Assembly (NCBI GenBank): GCA_021203945.1
Contig: JAJQAF010000184.1
Location: forward strand, 1-7,870
Direction of reading: 5' to 3'
DNA: 7,870 nt
Source of the DNA: Campylobacter sp.
GTDB taxonomy: Bacteria > Campylobacterota > Campylobacteria > Campylobacterales > Campylobacteraceae
A model generated the notes under the pieces. That model was not told where the DNA came from and did no database searches. It saw only the letters and a program-made list of their open reading frames with translations. Shown one piece after another: positions 7,472-7,870 of this stretch. Numbering within the stretch: position 1 is the first letter of the stretch; each line of letters begins with the position of its first letter. Position numbers and translations under genes: made by a program.

Positions 7472-7540
7472 ATTTAGCCAAATTTAGCACTAAATTTACT
7501 CGTTTTCGCGGCTAAATTTAAAATCTAATCAAATTTAGCC
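7470..7540 (+). repeat. cluster of AAATTTAGCC inverted repeats with alternative hairpins
   Basis: AAATTTAGCC occurs at 7470-7479 and 7531-7540, and its exact complement GGCTAAATTT at 7510-7519. The central copy can pair with either neighbour (loops of 30 and 11 bases). A smaller hairpin, AAATTTA/TAAATTT with a GCAC loop, lies at 7480-7497. The stop codon of the TPR gene overlaps the first copy. No T-tract follows, so a classical intrinsic terminator is not evident, though the structure could end or stabilise the transcript. Similar AAATTTAG words are common between genes in some Campylobacter species. Confidence 0.6.
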
Positions 7541-7560
7541 AAATAAGAAGTCAAATTTGA

Positions 7561-7566
7561 TAGAAT
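7561..7566 (+). promoter_or_regulatory. possible -10 element of the saccharopine-dehydrogenase-family gene
   Basis: TAGAAT follows TTTGA at the end of a 10-base palindrome (TCAAATTTGA, 7551-7560), about 30 bases before the ATG at 7597. The match to a Campylobacter -10 is good but unproven. The palindrome placed just upstream could be a protein-binding site or coincidence. Confidence 0.35.
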
Positions 7567-7584
7567 TTGCCAAAATTTAACACC

Positions 7585-7590
7585 AAAGGA
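7585..7590 (+). promoter_or_regulatory. ribosome binding site of the saccharopine-dehydrogenase-family gene
   Basis: AAAGGA ends 6 bases before the ATG at 7597, a standard spacing that supports this start. Confidence 0.6.
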
Positions 7591-7596
7591 CTACGA

Positions 7597-7870
7597 ATGA
7601 AACACATCTTAATCATAGGCGCGGGCGGCGTGAGCCAAGTAGCCACCGTAAAATGCGCGATGAATGCAGACGTATTTGGCAAAATCACTCTCGCAAGTCG
7701 CACCAAAAGCAAATGCGACGCCATCGCCGAATTTATCAAAGATCGCTTGGGCATTAGCATAAATACCGCTCAAATCGACGCCGACGACACGGACGCCGTG
7801 GTAAATTTGATAAAGCAAACGGGCGCGGATTTGCTGCTAAACGTGGCACTTCCTTATCAGGACTTAACGC
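7597..7870 (+). CDS. saccharopine dehydrogenase family protein, probably carboxy(nor)spermidine dehydrogenase (5' part)
   Basis: Ninety-one codons are present before the window ends; full-length family members have about 400 residues. The protein opens with MKHILIIGAGGVSQVATVKC, whose GAGGVS is the Gly-rich NAD(P)-binding loop of a Rossmann fold at residues 8-13. It continues with ITLASRTKSKC, the second strand and cofactor-specificity loop. QIDADDTDAVVNLIKQ and ADLLLNVALPYQD match the fold's later strands; NxxxPYQD is typical of this family. In Campylobacter, family members (often called lys1) reductively condense aspartate semialdehyde with a diamine to give carboxyspermidine or carboxynorspermidine, which NspC then decarboxylates. 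True lysine-pathway saccharopine dehydrogenase is less likely in these bacteria. Its codon use is much GC-richer than the island to the left, consistent with a core gene. Confidence 0.85.
   Translation, partial: MKHILIIGAGGVSQVATVKCAMNADVFGKITLASRTKSKCDAIAEFIKDRLGISINTAQIDADDTDAVVNLIKQTGADLLLNVALPYQDLT

Noticed and set aside
7551..7818. Minus-strand open frames at the right end
   Set aside because: Both lie opposite the saccharopine-dehydrogenase-family gene, which has a clear Rossmann motif and ribosome site.
1..7870. CRISPR array or insertion sequence
   Set aside because: No regularly spaced repeats and no transposase-like protein were seen in any frame I read.

Overview
The window is AT-rich DNA from a Campylobacterota genome, most likely a Campylobacter species. 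The signs are extended -10 promoters without clear -35 boxes, many AAATTTAGC-type intergenic repeats, and a saccharopine-dehydrogenase-family gene in the right flank. It appears to span one end of a decaying defence island (about 1-6714) and the start of ordinary chromosome (about 6750-7870). Base composition agrees by eye: the left third is very AT-rich, the dnd genes are intermediate, and the last gene is clearly GC-richer.

Left part (141-2194, plus strand): two overlapping genes. The first encodes a protein with a ParB/Srx-type N-terminal domain. It carries two in-frame stops and a one-base frameshift. The second encodes a protein with a conserved GLDIVAW...GQCATGKDW block that resembles the core of a PD-(D/E)XK-type nuclease. 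It carries one frameshift. I do not recognise the pair as a named system. It looks like a two-gene nuclease or defence cassette.

Middle part (2196-6714, minus strand, transcribed right to left): a DNA phosphorothioation (Dnd) cluster in the order dndC, dndD, dndE, then the 3' remains of an FtsK/HerA-type ATPase gene. The three dnd genes are tightly packed and probably translationally coupled. DndC lacks its N-terminal PP-loop ATPase part, DndD has Ser for Gly in its Walker A motif, and the FtsK-like gene (perhaps dptH of the Dnd restriction module) has an intact motor domain but a shattered upstream part. No dndB, dptF or dptG is visible. Inference: an inactivated sulfur-modification island, next to a nuclease pair that may have belonged to it.

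Right part (6715-7870, plus strand): a short promoter region, a secreted TPR protein gene broken by one extra A in a run of six, a block of inverted repeats, and the 5' end of a saccharopine-dehydrogenase-family gene, probably carboxy(nor)spermidine dehydrogenase of polyamine synthesis.

Three frameshifts in three genes all fall in homopolymer runs and each needs only one base to repair. Some of the apparent decay could therefore be sequencing error. The two nonsense codons and the missing DndC N-terminus cannot be explained that way.
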